This document shows, piece by piece, positions 42,739 through 52,143 of a stretch of DNA of 64,000 nucleotides (position 1 is the first letter of the stretch; every line of letters begins with the position of its first letter). The stretch covers positions 1 to 64,000 of the forward strand of contig JAEWET010000052.1 in the NCBI GenBank assembly GCA_023389195.1, in the 5' to 3' direction. Source of the stretch: Aliihoeflea sp023389195 (lineage in GTDB: Bacteria; Pseudomonadota; Alphaproteobacteria; Rhizobiales; Rhizobiaceae). The position numbers and the translations under genes are program-made. Under the pieces are notes generated by a model. It was given only the letters and a program-made list of their open reading frames with translations. It ran no database searches and had not been told where the DNA came from.

Positions 42739-45192
42739 ATGAGCGAACTGCCAAGCCAGGCCCGGGTGGTGATCATCGGCGGCGGCGCCGTCGGCGTCTC
42801 CGCGCTCTTCCATCTCGCCAAGGCCGGCCGGAGCGATTGCGTTCTTCTGGAGAAAAACGAGCTGACCTCCGGCTCGACCTGGCATGCCGCCGGCAACGTC
42901 CCCACCTTCTCCTCATCCTGGTCGGTCATGAACATGCAGCGCTATTCAGCGCAGCTCTATCGCGGCCTCGCCGACGAAGTCGACTATCCGATGAACTACC
43001 ACGTCACCGGCTCCGTGCGCCTCGCCCACACGAAGGAGCGGATGCAGGAGTTCGCGCGCGTCAAATCCATGGGCCGCCACCAAGGCATGGACATCGACAT
43101 TCTCGGCCTCGACGAGTTGAAGACGCGCTACCCGTTCCTCGAGACACACGACCTCAAGGGCGCGCTTTACGATCCGAACGACGGCGACATCGATCCCGCG
43201 CAGTTGACCCAGGCCCTCGCAAAAGGCGCACGCGACCTCGGCGCAAAAATCATCCGCTTCTGCCCCGTCACCGGCGTCCGCCGCGAGAACGACCTCTGGA
43301 AGATCGAAACACCCAAGGGCGAGATCGCCTGCGAATACGTCGTCAACGCCGCCGGCTACCGCGCGGGCGAAGTTGGTCGGATGTTCGGCCGCGAAATCCC
43401 GATGATGGTGATGAGCCATCAATACATCCTGTTCGAAGAAATCCCCGAACTCGCCGCCTGGTCGAGCGAAGTCGGCCACAAGCTGCCGCTCCTGCGCGAC
43501 GTCGATTCCTCCTACTACCTGCGCCAGGAAAAGACCGGCATGAACCTCGGCCCCTACGAGCGCAACTGCCGCGCCCATTGGGCGAGCGCCGCCGATCCGA
43601 TGCCGGACGACTTCTCCTTCCAGCTCTTCCCCGACGATCTCGACCGCCTCGAATGGTATCTCGACGACGCCGTCAGACGTGTGCCCATCCTCGGCACCGC
43701 CGGCCTTTCCAAAATCATCAACGGCCCGATCCCCTATACGCCCGACGGCAATCCGCTGATCGGCCCGATGCCCGGCGTCCCGAACGCCTTCGAGGCCTGC
43801 GTCTTCACCTTCGGCATCGCGCAGGCGGGCGGCGCGGGCAAGGTGCTCGCCGAATGGGTCACACAAGGCGCGACCGAATGGGACATGTGGTCCTGCGACC
43901 CGCGCCGTTTCACCGCCTTCGCCGCCGCGCCCGACTATGCCGTGGCCAAGGGCATGGAGGTCTACGGCCACGAATACGCGATCCATTTCCCTCGCCACGC
44001 CTGGCCGGCGGGACGCCCCGCCAAGCTCTCCCCCATCCACGACCGCATCGCCGCCCTCGGCGCGCAATTCGGCGCTGCCAATGGCTGGGAACGCGCCAAC
44101 TGGTACGCCCACCCCGGCGACGACACCTCCGAAGTCGCAACCCAGACCTTCAACCGCGACGGCCCCTGGCAGGCCCGCATCCGCGAGGAATGCCACGCGG
44201 TGCGCGACGCCGCCGGCATCCTCGACCTCCCCGGCTTCTCCCGCTTCCGCCTGCAAGGCGACGGCGCGCGCGACTGGCTGTCATCGCTCATTACCGGCAC
44301 CGTCCCGAAACCCGGCCGCCTCGGCCTCGCCTATTTCGCCGACGCCAAGGGCCGGCTCGTCACCGAAATGTCGATCATGGCGCTCGCCGACGACTTCTTC
44401 TTCCTCATCACCGCTGCCGCAGCCGAACTCCACGACTTCGAGTGGCTGTCGAAGCACCTGCCGCAAGGCTCTGCGATCTCACTTCAAAACGTCACCGACG
44501 CCTTCTCCTGCCAGATCCTCACCGGACCCGCGTCACGCGCCATCCTCGCCGACATCACCGACGCCGACCTGTCGCTCCCCTGGCTCACCCACCAATCCGC
44601 CCGGATCGCCGACCATTGGTGCCAACTCGTCCGCGTCTCCTTCGCCGGCGAACTCGGCTGGGAAATCCACACCAAGATTGAAGACACTGCTCCCATCTCC
44701 GATGCGGTCTGGCACGCCGGCCAGAACAACGGCCTGAAGCCCTTCGGCATGTTCGCGCTGGACTCATTGCGCCTCGAGAAGGGCTACCGCGCCTGGAAGC
44801 AGGACCTCTCCACGGACTACTCCGTCCTGCAATCCGACCTCGAACGCTTCGTCAAATGGGATAAGCCCGACTTCCTCGGCAAAGCTGCGCTGGCCGCCGA
44901 AAAACAGCGCGGCATCGCCAAGCGCTTCGCCCTCCTCACCCTCGACGCCCCCGGCGCCTGCGACGCGCCCTACATGTCGACCGTCTGGCGCGATGGCGAA
45001 ATCGTCGGCGAAACGACCTCCGGCGGCTGGGGTCACCGCGTGGACCAGTCGATCGCCCTTGCCATGCTGCGCTCCGATTGTGCAGAACCGGGCTCCCGGG
45101 TCGAGGTCGAGATCTTCGGCGAGCGCTTCGCCGCCACGGTCCACGGCGACGCGCCCCTCTGGGACCCGGCCAACGCCCGACTCAAAGCCTGA
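42739..45192 (+). CDS. FAD-dependent oxidoreductase/GcvT protein, dimethylglycine dehydrogenase-like (paralogue 2)
   Basis: 817 aa starting MSELPSQARVVIIGGGAVGV, with AAGGGGA about 7 bases upstream. The FAD domain has the putative covalent-flavin histidine (His49 in LTSGSTWHAAG). The substrate-side segment differs from paralogue 1 (NVPTFSSSWSVMNMQRYSAQ versus LLPLFNMSYSVGQIHRYSVR). The C-terminal GcvT domain (about 420-815) includes SFAGELGWEIHTKIED and GYRAWKQDLSTDYSVLQSDL. A role in oxidative N-demethylation is likely; the exact substrate is unclear. A PLP aminotransferase follows 10 bp downstream, suggesting co-transcription and possibly a joint pathway. Confidence 0.88.
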   Translation: MSELPSQARVVIIGGGAVGVSALFHLAKAGRSDCVLLEKNELTSGSTWHAAGNVPTFSSSWSVMNMQRYSAQLYRGLADEVDYPMNYHVTGSVRLAHTKERMQEFARVKSMGRHQGMDIDILGLDELKTRYPFLETHDLKGALYDPNDGDIDPAQLTQALAKGARDLGAKIIRFCPVTGVRRENDLWKIETPKGEIACEYVVNAAGYRAGEVGRMFGREIPMMVMSHQYILFEEIPELAAWSSEVGHKLPLLRDVDSSYYLRQEKTGMNLGPYERNCRAHWASAADPMPDDFSFQLFPDDLDRLEWYLDDAVRRVPILGTAGLSKIINGPIPYTPDGNPLIGPMPGVPNAFEACVFTFGIAQAGGAGKVLAEWVTQGATEWDMWSCDPRRFTAFAAAPDYAVAKGMEVYGHEYAIHFPRHAWPAGRPAKLSPIHDRIAALGAQFGAANGWERANWYAHPGDDTSEVATQTFNRDGPWQARIREECHAVRDAAGILDLPGFSRFRLQGDGARDWLSSLITGTVPKPGRLGLAYFADAKGRLVTEMSIMALADDFFFLITAAAAELHDFEWLSKHLPQGSAISLQNVTDAFSCQILTGPASRAILADITDADLSLPWLTHQSARIADHWCQLVRVSFAGELGWEIHTKIEDTAPISDAVWHAGQNNGLKPFGMFALDSLRLEKGYRAWKQDLSTDYSVLQSDLERFVKWDKPDFLGKAALAAEKQRGIAKRFALLTLDAPGACDAPYMSTVWRDGEIVGETTSGGWGHRVDQSIALAMLRSDCAEPGSRVEVEIFGERFAATVHGDAPLWDPANARLKA

Positions 45193-45202
45193 AGGTTCAG
45201 CC

Positions 45203-46387
45203 ATGCCCACCCCGTCCACCCGCATTTCCGGCATCATTCCCTCCGGCAAGGATGGCTGGGAGGTGCATTTCGAGGCCTATACGCGCAAGCAGGCCGGCGA
45301 GGCGATCACCATGCTGTCGGTCGGCGACCATGATTTCGACACGCCGAGCGAGACGGTCGAGGCGTGTGTGCGCGAGGTTCGCGCCGGCCACCACCACTAT
45401 ACGAACCTGCCCGGCATACCGCGCCTGCGCCGCGCCATGGCGGCGGTCTCGGCCGAATCCACCGGCGTCCAGACGACCGCCGACCAGGTGCTCGCCACGC
45501 CCGGCGGCCAGTCCGCGCTTTTCGCCGCCGTCACCGCGACGCTCGATCCCGGCAGCCACGCCATCGTCGTCGCGCCCTACTACGCGACCTATCCGGGCAC
45601 GTTTCGCGCGGTCGGCGCCGGCTTCACCGTCGTCGAAACCCGCGCCGAAGACGGCTTCCAGCCCGACGCCGCCGCCATCGAAAAGGCGATCGAGCCCAAC
45701 ACCCGCGCGATCCTCATCAACTCGCCGAACAACCCGACCGGCGCGATCTACACCCGCGAAAGCCTCGAAAAGCTCGCCGACATCTGCATCCGGCACGACC
45801 TCTGGCTCCTCTCCGACGAAGTCTACTGGTCCATCACCGGCGGGCGCGAGCACATCTCGCCGCGCGCCCTGCCGGGCATGGAGGAGCGCACACTCGTCAT
45901 CAACTCCATGTCGAAGAGCCACGGCATGACCGGCTGGCGCATCGGCTGGCTCACCGGCCCCGAACCGATGATCTCGCTCCTCATCAACCTCAATCTCGTC
46001 ACCACCTACGGCCTGCCGGACTTCGTCTCCCGCGCGGCAACAGAGGCGCTGGAAAACCGCTACGGCGTCGACGACATCGCCGCCTGCTACGCCGCCCGCC
46101 GCACGATTTTCCTCGACGCGCTGGCCGGAGCCAACGACATCGTCGTGCGCGGCTCGGAAGGCGGCATGTACATCATGCTCGACATCTCCGCCGTCGACCA
46201 GGATTGCGAAGCCTTCGCCTGGGCATTGCTCGAAGCCGAAAAGATCGCCGTCATGCCCGGCTCCAGCTTCGGCGACGCCGCCAGCGGCCACATCCGCATC
46301 AGCCTTACCCAGCCCGACGACATCCTCCGCGACGCCGCCATCCGCCTGAAACGCTTCGTCGCCGGGTACAAGAGGAACGCGGCATAG
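45203..46387 (+). CDS. PLP-dependent aminotransferase, class I/II
   Basis: 394 aa from the ATG at 45203 (MPTPSTRISGIIPSGKDGWE). A fold-type I aspartate-aminotransferase-like protein with the ring-stacking region NLPGIPRLRRAM, the NSPNNPTGAIYTRESL motif, the DEVYWSI aspartate that pairs with the pyridine nitrogen, the Schiff-base lysine in SMSKSHGMTGWRIGW, and a distal arginine in SGHIRISLTQP. The amino donor is not predictable. Lying between two demethylating dehydrogenases, it may act on an amino acid released by N-demethylation, but this is context only. Confidence 0.92.
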   Translation: MPTPSTRISGIIPSGKDGWEVHFEAYTRKQAGEAITMLSVGDHDFDTPSETVEACVREVRAGHHHYTNLPGIPRLRRAMAAVSAESTGVQTTADQVLATPGGQSALFAAVTATLDPGSHAIVVAPYYATYPGTFRAVGAGFTVVETRAEDGFQPDAAAIEKAIEPNTRAILINSPNNPTGAIYTRESLEKLADICIRHDLWLLSDEVYWSITGGREHISPRALPGMEERTLVINSMSKSHGMTGWRIGWLTGPEPMISLLINLNLVTTYGLPDFVSRAATEALENRYGVDDIAACYAARRTIFLDALAGANDIVVRGSEGGMYIMLDISAVDQDCEAFAWALLEAEKIAVMPGSSFGDAASGHIRISLTQPDDILRDAAIRLKRFVAGYKRNAA

Positions 46388-46400
46388 TGGAGAGTCCGCT

Positions 46401-46537
46401 ACCCCCACCCCGCACCCCTCCCCACAAAGGGGAGGGAGACATACGCGCAGCGACCCATTTTGCATCGTCGCTCCAAGCGGACCCGCAACGTCGACGCCCT
46501 CCCTCCCCCTTGTGGGGAGGGATAAAGGGTGGGGGTT
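46401..46537. repeat. Palindromic intergenic element, family A copy 4
   Basis: Right arm CCCTCCCCCTTGTGGGGAGG...AAAGGGTGGGGGT is identical to the other copies. The left arm is slightly diverged (CCGCACCCCTCCCCACAAAG in place of CCTTTATCCCTCCCCACAAG). This is the only family A copy located between two genes of the same direction: the aminotransferase and dehydrogenase paralogue 3. Confidence 0.92.
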
Positions 46538-46565
46538 CCCACGCGCAACCGCCCAAGGAAGTCCC

Positions 46566-49016
46566 ATGACCACGCCCCCCGCCCGCGCCCGCGCCGTCAT
46601 CATCGGCGGCGGCATTTCCGGATGCTCCGTCGCCTACCATCTGGCAAAGCTCGGCTGGCGCGACATCGTGCTTCTGGAGCGCAAGCAGCTCACCTCCGGC
46701 ACGACATGGCACGCCGCCGGCCTCGTCGGCCAACTCCGCGCCTCGCGCAACATGACGCGGCTGGCGAAATATTCCGCCGATCTCTACACCAAACTCGAGG
46801 CCGAAACCGGCGTCGCCACCGGCATGCGGCAGGTCGGCTCGATCACCGTCGCCCTCACCGACGAGCGCAGGCAAGAAATCTTCCGCCAGGCGTCGCTCGC
46901 CCGCGCCTTCGATGTCGACGTGCGCGAAATCTCGCCGGCCGAGGTCAAGGAGATGTACCCGCATCTCAACATCGACGGCGTCAAGGCCGGCGTCCACCTG
47001 CCACTCGACGGCCAGTCCGACCCCGCCAACATCGCCATGGCACTCGCCAAGGGCGCCCGTCAGAACGGCGCGACCATCGCCGAGAACGTCAAGGTCACGA
47101 TGGTTCACCTGAGAAACGGCCGCGTCTCCGGCGTTTCGTGGGAGCAAAACGGCGAAGCTGGCACCATCGAAACCGACATCGTCGTCAACTGCGCGGGCAT
47201 GTGGGCGCGCGACCTCGGCGCCATGTCGGGCGTCACTGTCCCGCTCCATGCCTGCGAGCATTTCTATCTCATCACCGAACCGATCCCGGACCTCGGCCGC
47301 CTGCCGGTGCTGCGCGTTCCCGACGAGTGCGCCTATTACAAGGAAGACGCCGGCAAGATGATGCTCGGCGCCTTCGAGCCGAAGGCGAAAGCCTGGCCGC
47401 CGGTCGGCGAGCGCATCCGCGAAGATTTCTGCTTCGACCAGTTGCAGGAGGACTTCGGACATTTCGAACCGATCCTCGAAATGGGCGTCAACCGCATGCC
47501 GATGTTGGGCTCGGCAGGTATCCACACCTTCTTCAACGGCCCCGAAAGCTTCACGCCCGACGATCGCTACTATCTCGGCGAAGCGCCCGAACTCGGCGGC
47601 TATTGGGTCGCGGCCGGCTACAATTCCATCGGCATCGTCTCGTCCGGCGGCGCGGGTATGGCACTCGCCCAGTGGATGAACGATGGCGAGCCGCCCTTCG
47701 ACCTTTGGGAAGTCGACATCCGCCGCGCCCAGCCATTCCAGAAGAATCGCGCCTATCTGCGCGAGCGCGTCTCCGAAACCCTCGGCCTCCTCTACGCCGA
47801 CCACTTCCCTTATCGCCAGATGGAAACCTCGCGCGGCATCCGCCGCTCGCCACTTCACGAGCACCTGAAGGCGCGCGGTGCCGTCTTCGGTGAGGTCGCC
47901 GGCTGGGAGCGCGCCAATTGGTTCGCCCGCGACAGCCAGGAGCGCGACTACCGCTATTCCTGGCAGCGCCAGAACTGGTTCGACAATCAGCGCGAGGAGC
48001 ATCTGGCGGTCCGCAACAATGTCGGCCTGTTCGACATGACCTCCTTCGGCAAAATTCGCGTCGAAGGCCGCGATGCCTGCGCGTTCCTCCAGCGCCTTTG
48101 CGGCAACGACATCGACGTCGAACCCGGCCGCATCGTCTATACGCAGATGCTCAACGCGCGCGGCGGCATCGAGAGCGACCTCACGGTCACCCGCCTGTCG
48201 GACACCGCCTTCTTCCTCGTCGTGCCCGGCGCGACGCTCCAGCGCGATCTCGCCTGGCTGCGCCGGCACCTGACCGACGAGTTCGTGGTCATCACCGACG
48301 TGACAGCCGCCGAAGCGGTTCTGTGCCTCATGGGGCCGCAATCGCGCGCTCTGATCCAGAAAATTAGCCCCAACGACTTCTCCAACGAAGCAAATCCGTT
48401 CGGCACGAGTCAGGAGATCGAAATCGGCATGGGCCTCGCCCGCGCCCATCGCGTCACCTATGTTGGCGAACTCGGCTGGGAACTTTACGTTGCGACCGAC
48501 CAAGCCGCGCATGTCTTCGAGGCGATCGAGGCGGCGGGCGCAGATGTCGGCCTGAAACTTTGCGGCCTCCACACACTCGATTCCTGCCGCATCGAAAAGG
48601 CCTTCCGCCATTTCGGCCACGACATCACCGACGAGGATCACGTCCTCGAAGCCGGCCTCAGCTTTGCGGTGAAGACCGCCAAGGGCGAATTCATCGGTCG
48701 CGATGCCGTGCTGCGCACCAAGGATACCGGCCTGTCGCGCCGGCTCGTTCAGTTCAAGCTGAACGACCCGCAACCGCTTCTCTTCCACAATGAGGCCATC
48801 GTGCGCAACGGCGAGATCGTCGGCACGATTACCTCCGGCAATTACGGCCATCATCTGGGCGGGGCGATCGGCCTTGGCTATGTGCCGTCGAAGAGCGAGA
48901 CGGCCGCAGACATGCTCGCCTCGACCTACGAGATCGAGGTGGCGGGCATTCGCCACCCCGCAACCGCCTCACTCAAGCCGATGTACGACCCGGCCTCCGA
49001 ACGCGTGCGGATGTAG
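46566..49016 (+). CDS. FAD-dependent oxidoreductase/GcvT protein, sarcosine dehydrogenase-like (paralogue 3)
   Basis: 816 aa from the ATG at 46566 (MTTPPARARAVIIGGGISGC); the extension upstream comes from the repeat element. The FAD domain has LTSGTTWHAAGLVGQLRASR (His49 presumed flavin-linked), closer to the LTSGTTWH form of sarcosine dehydrogenases than to the STWH form of paralogues 1 and 2. The C-terminal folate-binding GcvT domain includes TYVGELGWELYVATDQAAHV and LDSCRIEKAFRHFGHDITDE. It likely demethylates sarcosine or a related N-methyl compound; redundancy with SoxBDAG is then notable. It is followed by small genes on the opposite strand. Confidence 0.88.
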   Translation: MTTPPARARAVIIGGGISGCSVAYHLAKLGWRDIVLLERKQLTSGTTWHAAGLVGQLRASRNMTRLAKYSADLYTKLEAETGVATGMRQVGSITVALTDERRQEIFRQASLARAFDVDVREISPAEVKEMYPHLNIDGVKAGVHLPLDGQSDPANIAMALAKGARQNGATIAENVKVTMVHLRNGRVSGVSWEQNGEAGTIETDIVVNCAGMWARDLGAMSGVTVPLHACEHFYLITEPIPDLGRLPVLRVPDECAYYKEDAGKMMLGAFEPKAKAWPPVGERIREDFCFDQLQEDFGHFEPILEMGVNRMPMLGSAGIHTFFNGPESFTPDDRYYLGEAPELGGYWVAAGYNSIGIVSSGGAGMALAQWMNDGEPPFDLWEVDIRRAQPFQKNRAYLRERVSETLGLLYADHFPYRQMETSRGIRRSPLHEHLKARGAVFGEVAGWERANWFARDSQERDYRYSWQRQNWFDNQREEHLAVRNNVGLFDMTSFGKIRVEGRDACAFLQRLCGNDIDVEPGRIVYTQMLNARGGIESDLTVTRLSDTAFFLVVPGATLQRDLAWLRRHLTDEFVVITDVTAAEAVLCLMGPQSRALIQKISPNDFSNEANPFGTSQEIEIGMGLARAHRVTYVGELGWELYVATDQAAHVFEAIEAAGADVGLKLCGLHTLDSCRIEKAFRHFGHDITDEDHVLEAGLSFAVKTAKGEFIGRDAVLRTKDTGLSRRLVQFKLNDPQPLLFHNEAIVRNGEIVGTITSGNYGHHLGGAIGLGYVPSKSETAADMLASTYEIEVAGIRHPATASLKPMYDPASERVRM

Positions 49017-49019
49017 GGG

Positions 49020-49310
49020 TCAATCGTCGAACAGGAAAATGTCCTGGCCGCACCGATAGACGGGACACTGGTTCGCATCCCGCGTCTGGACCGAGGCGAT
49101 CACTGGAACGCTCGGATGACTGCAGAACTGGCGCGATGCGACATAACGATCATAGGTAAACTGGCCGGTTGTCAGCACGACCGCACCATTGTCGACGATC
49201 AGTTGCTGCACCTGCGCACACGACATCGCTCGGCTGTCCGCCCGGCCCTGCGCGCTCGCACCGGCAATCGTCGCCGCCATCAGAATTGCCACCAGCGAGA
49301 TTCGTTTCAC
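49020..49310 (-). CDS. Conserved small secreted protein
   Basis: 96 aa from a GTG at 49310 preceded by GGAGGA with 7-base spacing; an upstream ATG-initiated frame is less plausible. Signal peptide VKRISLVAILMAATIAGASA with cleavage after ASA or AQG. The mature part contains four cysteines (AMSCAQVQQL, RQFCSHP, DANQCPVYRCGQD) and GAVVLTTGQFTYDRYVASRQ, a pattern seen in short periplasmic proteins of rhizobia. Cysteines may form two disulfides. Function unknown. It ends 3 bases from the convergent dehydrogenase gene. Confidence 0.82.
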   Translation of the reverse strand: MKRISLVAILMAATIAGASAQGRADSRAMSCAQVQQLIVDNGAVVLTTGQFTYDRYVASRQFCSHPSVPVIASVQTRDANQCPVYRCGQDIFLFDD

Positions 49311-49341
49311 GGCACGGTCCTCCGTCACGTTGCCGATGTGC

Positions 49342-49575
49342 CTAAAGGAATGCGGCCCCCAGAAAGGCCACGAGCACGACACCGGAAACGATGATCGTCA
49401 ATCGCCAGCTAAACCCGTTGCTCATTTCCGGTCCAGACCCATAATCGCGCCCGTCGCCCAGCATGATGCTCGGGGCATCTGCAGGGGTCAGGCGAACCGT
49501 CGGTCCGCCATTTTCGTCATTGCTGATTTCGACGACCTTCGACTGGTCGAGGATATCGCGTTCGAAATAGGTCAT
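49342..49575 (-). CDS. Small membrane-anchored protein, function unknown
   Basis: 77-aa protein starting MTYFERDILDQSKVVEISND, with a purine-rich AAGGGATGAG site just before the ATG. The N-terminal 55 residues are hydrophilic. A single C-terminal hydrophobic helix (LTIIVSGVVLVAFLGAAFL) suggests a tail-anchored membrane protein. I recognise no domain. It is upstream of and co-directional with the small secreted protein gene, and divergent from otsB. Confidence 0.68.
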   Translation of the reverse strand: MTYFERDILDQSKVVEISNDENGGPTVRLTPADAPSIMLGDGRDYGSGPEMSNGFSWRLTIIVSGVVLVAFLGAAFL

Positions 49576-49682
49576 CTCATCCCTTGCCCGGCTGCAGCCA
49601 GCCCGTTGGTAATCGAATTGTGTTGCCTATATGGCCGGATAACGTCTCCGATCGGGCGCGTGTTCCGCGACTTCAACGAAGG

Positions 49683-50444
49683 GTGAACATCATCTCCACC
49701 AGGCCGCTGAAAATTCACGACATCCCCTGCCCGCCGGAACGGCTTGCCGTGTTCCTCGATTTCGACGGCACGCTCGCCGACATCGTCGAACATCCCGACG
49801 ACGTTCACCTTCCCGCGACCACGGCAGAAGCGCTCGCAAAACTCGAAATCCGCACGTCGGGCGCGATCGCGATCGTGACCGGCCGGCCGATCGCGCAGAT
49901 CGACGCGCTGGTCGATCCGCTCGTCCTCCCGGTGGCCGGCGTGCACGGCATGGCACGGCGCAGCTTCGATGGCAGGCTTCATGCGACCCAGCACGACGCC
50001 ACGCTTTTCGCCGAGATTCAGGCACGCCTCACGCGTCTCCATCTCGAACTTCCCGGGACGATGATCGAGATCAAGCCCGGTTCCATCGCCTTCCACTATC
50101 GGCGTCGCCCTGACCTTGCGCCGACGATCGCCGAGACGGTCCACGACCTCCTCGGTGAACTCGAGGGCATCGACGTCCTCCACGGAAAGATGGTCGTGGA
50201 GGTCAAGGCCGGCCACGCCCACAAGGGCGATGCCATCCGCGCCTTCATGACGGAGGAGCCGTTCGCCGGCCGCGTGCCGCTTTTCGCGGGCGACGACGTC
50301 ACGGACGAATTCGGCTTCGCGGCCGTTCGCGAACTGGATGGCATCGCGATCAAGATCGGACCGGGCGAAACGGCGGCGGACTGGCGTGCAGACGATCCCG
50401 AACGGTTTCGGCAGTGGCTGGAGCATCTCGCCAATTATGCCTAA
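49683..50444 (+). CDS. otsB: Trehalose-6-phosphate phosphatase
   Basis: HAD-superfamily phosphatase that releases trehalose from trehalose 6-phosphate. I chose the GTG at 49683 (253 aa, NIISTRPLKIHDIPCPPERL follows), which fits the usual 240-270 aa. An ATG at 49584 would add 33 residues unlike the family. The catalytic motif AVFLDFDGTLADIV, the sugar-contact region AGVHGMARR, the lysine in VVEVKAGHAHKGDAI, and the metal motif FAGDDVTDEFGF are all present. It precedes otsA by 115 bp; together they give the complete OtsAB route, relevant to osmoprotection alongside betaine. Confidence 0.93.
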   Translation: MNIISTRPLKIHDIPCPPERLAVFLDFDGTLADIVEHPDDVHLPATTAEALAKLEIRTSGAIAIVTGRPIAQIDALVDPLVLPVAGVHGMARRSFDGRLHATQHDATLFAEIQARLTRLHLELPGTMIEIKPGSIAFHYRRRPDLAPTIAETVHDLLGELEGIDVLHGKMVVEVKAGHAHKGDAIRAFMTEEPFAGRVPLFAGDDVTDEFGFAAVRELDGIAIKIGPGETAADWRADDPERFRQWLEHLANYA

Positions 50445-50559
50445 ATTTGCATCGCCATCAGATGTTGCTAAAACCATGCGCAGATTTTCGATGATCGCAA
50501 TGGATCAAATGGCCGCCTGACGGGTTCGGCCGACGAATGAAGCACAGGAGATTTTGATA

Positions 50560-51957
50560 GTGGGTAGACTGGTGGTCGTCTCGAACCGGGTCGCGGACCT
50601 GACGAAATCGACACAGTCGGGTGGACTTGCGGTCGGCCTTGCCGACGCGCTGAAACGGCGCGGCGGGCTTTGGGTCGGCTGGAGCGGGGAAATTTCGGCC
50701 GACGCGGACGACGCCGCGCCGGAACTGACGACGGCCGGGAACGTCGCGATGGCGACCATTCCGCTGACGCCGGACGACTACGCCAATTACTATCTCGGCT
50801 TCGCCAACTCCGTCCTGTGGCCGCTCTTCCACTACCGGCTCGACCTCGTCGACTTCCACTCCGAATTTCTCGACAGCTACCGGAAGGTGAACCGCCGCTT
50901 TGCCGAAGCGCTCCTCCCGCTGCTCAAGCCCGACGATACGATCTGGATTCACGACTACCACCTGATCCCGCTCGCCTCGGAACTGCGCAAGCGCGGCTGC
51001 ACGCAGCGGATCGGCTTCTTCCTCCACATCCCCTTCCCGCCGCCGGAGGTCCTCGCGGCGGCTCCCGGCCACAAATGGCTGGCCGACAGCTTCCTCGCCT
51101 ATGATCTCGTCGGCTTCCAGACCCAGACGGACGTCGCCAATCTGGCGCATTATGCCGAAGACCACATGCAGCTTTCGGCGTCCGTCGACGGGCGCATGTC
51201 GGGGCCGGCCGGCGATCTGCACCTTGACTGCTTCCCGATCGGCATCGACACGCAAGCCTTCGCCGAACTCGCCGCCTCGCCCGCCGACGACGTCCAGGTC
51301 GACACGATGCGGCGCATGGTGCTCGACCGCAAACAGATCATCGGCGTCGACCGGCTCGACTATTCCAAGGGCCTGCCCGACCGGATGAAGGCGTTCGGGC
51401 GCCTGCTCGACCTCTATCCCGAGCACATGAAGAAGGTCACCTTCCTGCAGATCGCCCCGCCGACGCGCGAGGATGTCGACGCCTATGCCGACATCCGCCA
51501 CGAACTTGAATCGCTGTCGGGTTCCATCAACGGCCGCTTCGCCGATTTCAACTGGACGCCGATCCGCTACATCCACCGTTCCGTAGCGCGCGAGAAGCTC
51601 GCCGCGCTCTACCGCGTCAGCCGTGCCGGGCTCGTCACGCCCTTGCGGGACGGCATGAACCTCGTCGCCAAGGAATATGTCGCCGCGCAGAACCCGGACG
51701 ATCCGGGCGTGCTCATCCTGTCGAAATTCGCCGGCGCGGCGGAGGAACTCGCCGAGGCGCTGATCGTCAACCCCTACGACATCGACGCCATGGCCGCCGC
51801 CATCGACAAGGCGCTGACCATGCCGATCGAGGAGCGGAAGGAGCGCCATTCTGCGCTCTACAAACGCGTCGCCGAGGGCGATGCGCTCGCCTGGCAGAAG
51901 GCCTTTCTCGACGCGCTGGAAGCCGCGCCCAACGGCATCACCCTCGACGTCGCCTGA
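50560..51957 (+). CDS. otsA: Trehalose-6-phosphate synthase
   Basis: GT20 glycosyltransferase joining UDP-glucose and glucose 6-phosphate. The frame is open from a TTG at 50554, but the GTG at 50560 lies 9 bases after AGGAG and gives the family start (V/M)GRLVVVSNRVADL, so it is preferred (465 aa). Motifs: HDYHLIPLASELRK (about 129-142), RIGFFLHIPFPPPEVL, DRLDYSKGLPDRMKAF with the phosphate-binding Arg and Lys, and TPLRDGMNLVAKEYVAAQ near the C-terminus. It lies directly upstream of the convergent DUF3008 gene. Confidence 0.95.
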   Translation: MGRLVVVSNRVADLTKSTQSGGLAVGLADALKRRGGLWVGWSGEISADADDAAPELTTAGNVAMATIPLTPDDYANYYLGFANSVLWPLFHYRLDLVDFHSEFLDSYRKVNRRFAEALLPLLKPDDTIWIHDYHLIPLASELRKRGCTQRIGFFLHIPFPPPEVLAAAPGHKWLADSFLAYDLVGFQTQTDVANLAHYAEDHMQLSASVDGRMSGPAGDLHLDCFPIGIDTQAFAELAASPADDVQVDTMRRMVLDRKQIIGVDRLDYSKGLPDRMKAFGRLLDLYPEHMKKVTFLQIAPPTREDVDAYADIRHELESLSGSINGRFADFNWTPIRYIHRSVAREKLAALYRVSRAGLVTPLRDGMNLVAKEYVAAQNPDDPGVLILSKFAGAAEELAEALIVNPYDIDAMAAAIDKALTMPIEERKERHSALYKRVAEGDALAWQKAFLDALEAAPNGITLDVA

Positions 51958-51960
51958 CGA

Positions 51961-52143
51961 TCACGATTTCTTGTCGGGCAATTTCTTGCGCTTGGTCTCG
52001 GCGAGGTCTTCGAGTTGCCGCTCGCTCATCGAGTCCGCCATCTGCTTCGACGCGCCCTTCAGCTCGGATTTCTTCGTATCCCCGCGCTTGGCGGAAAGCG
52101 CGGCGCCAGCGGCTTTTTGCTGGGCTTTCGACTTGGCAGGCAT
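51961..52143 (-). CDS. DUF3008 family small basic protein
   Basis: 60-aa lysine-rich protein MPAKSKAQQKAAGAALSAKR..., with the block ELKGASKQMADSMSERQLED and ending KRKKLPDKKS. It matches the DUF3008 family common in alphaproteobacteria, often stress-induced and of unknown function. It is unusually basic and probably disordered, perhaps nucleic-acid-associated. It ends 4 bases from the convergent otsA stop. Confidence 0.88.
   Translation of the reverse strand: MPAKSKAQQKAAGAALSAKRGDTKKSELKGASKQMADSMSERQLEDLAETKRKKLPDKKS

Noticed and set aside
46305..48956. Very long minus-strand open frame opposite dehydrogenase paralogue 3
   Set aside because: It is an antisense shadow of a high-GC gene: composition is Arg/Ala/Gly/His-rich, it has no recognisable domain, and the plus-strand frame encodes a clear FAD/GcvT protein.
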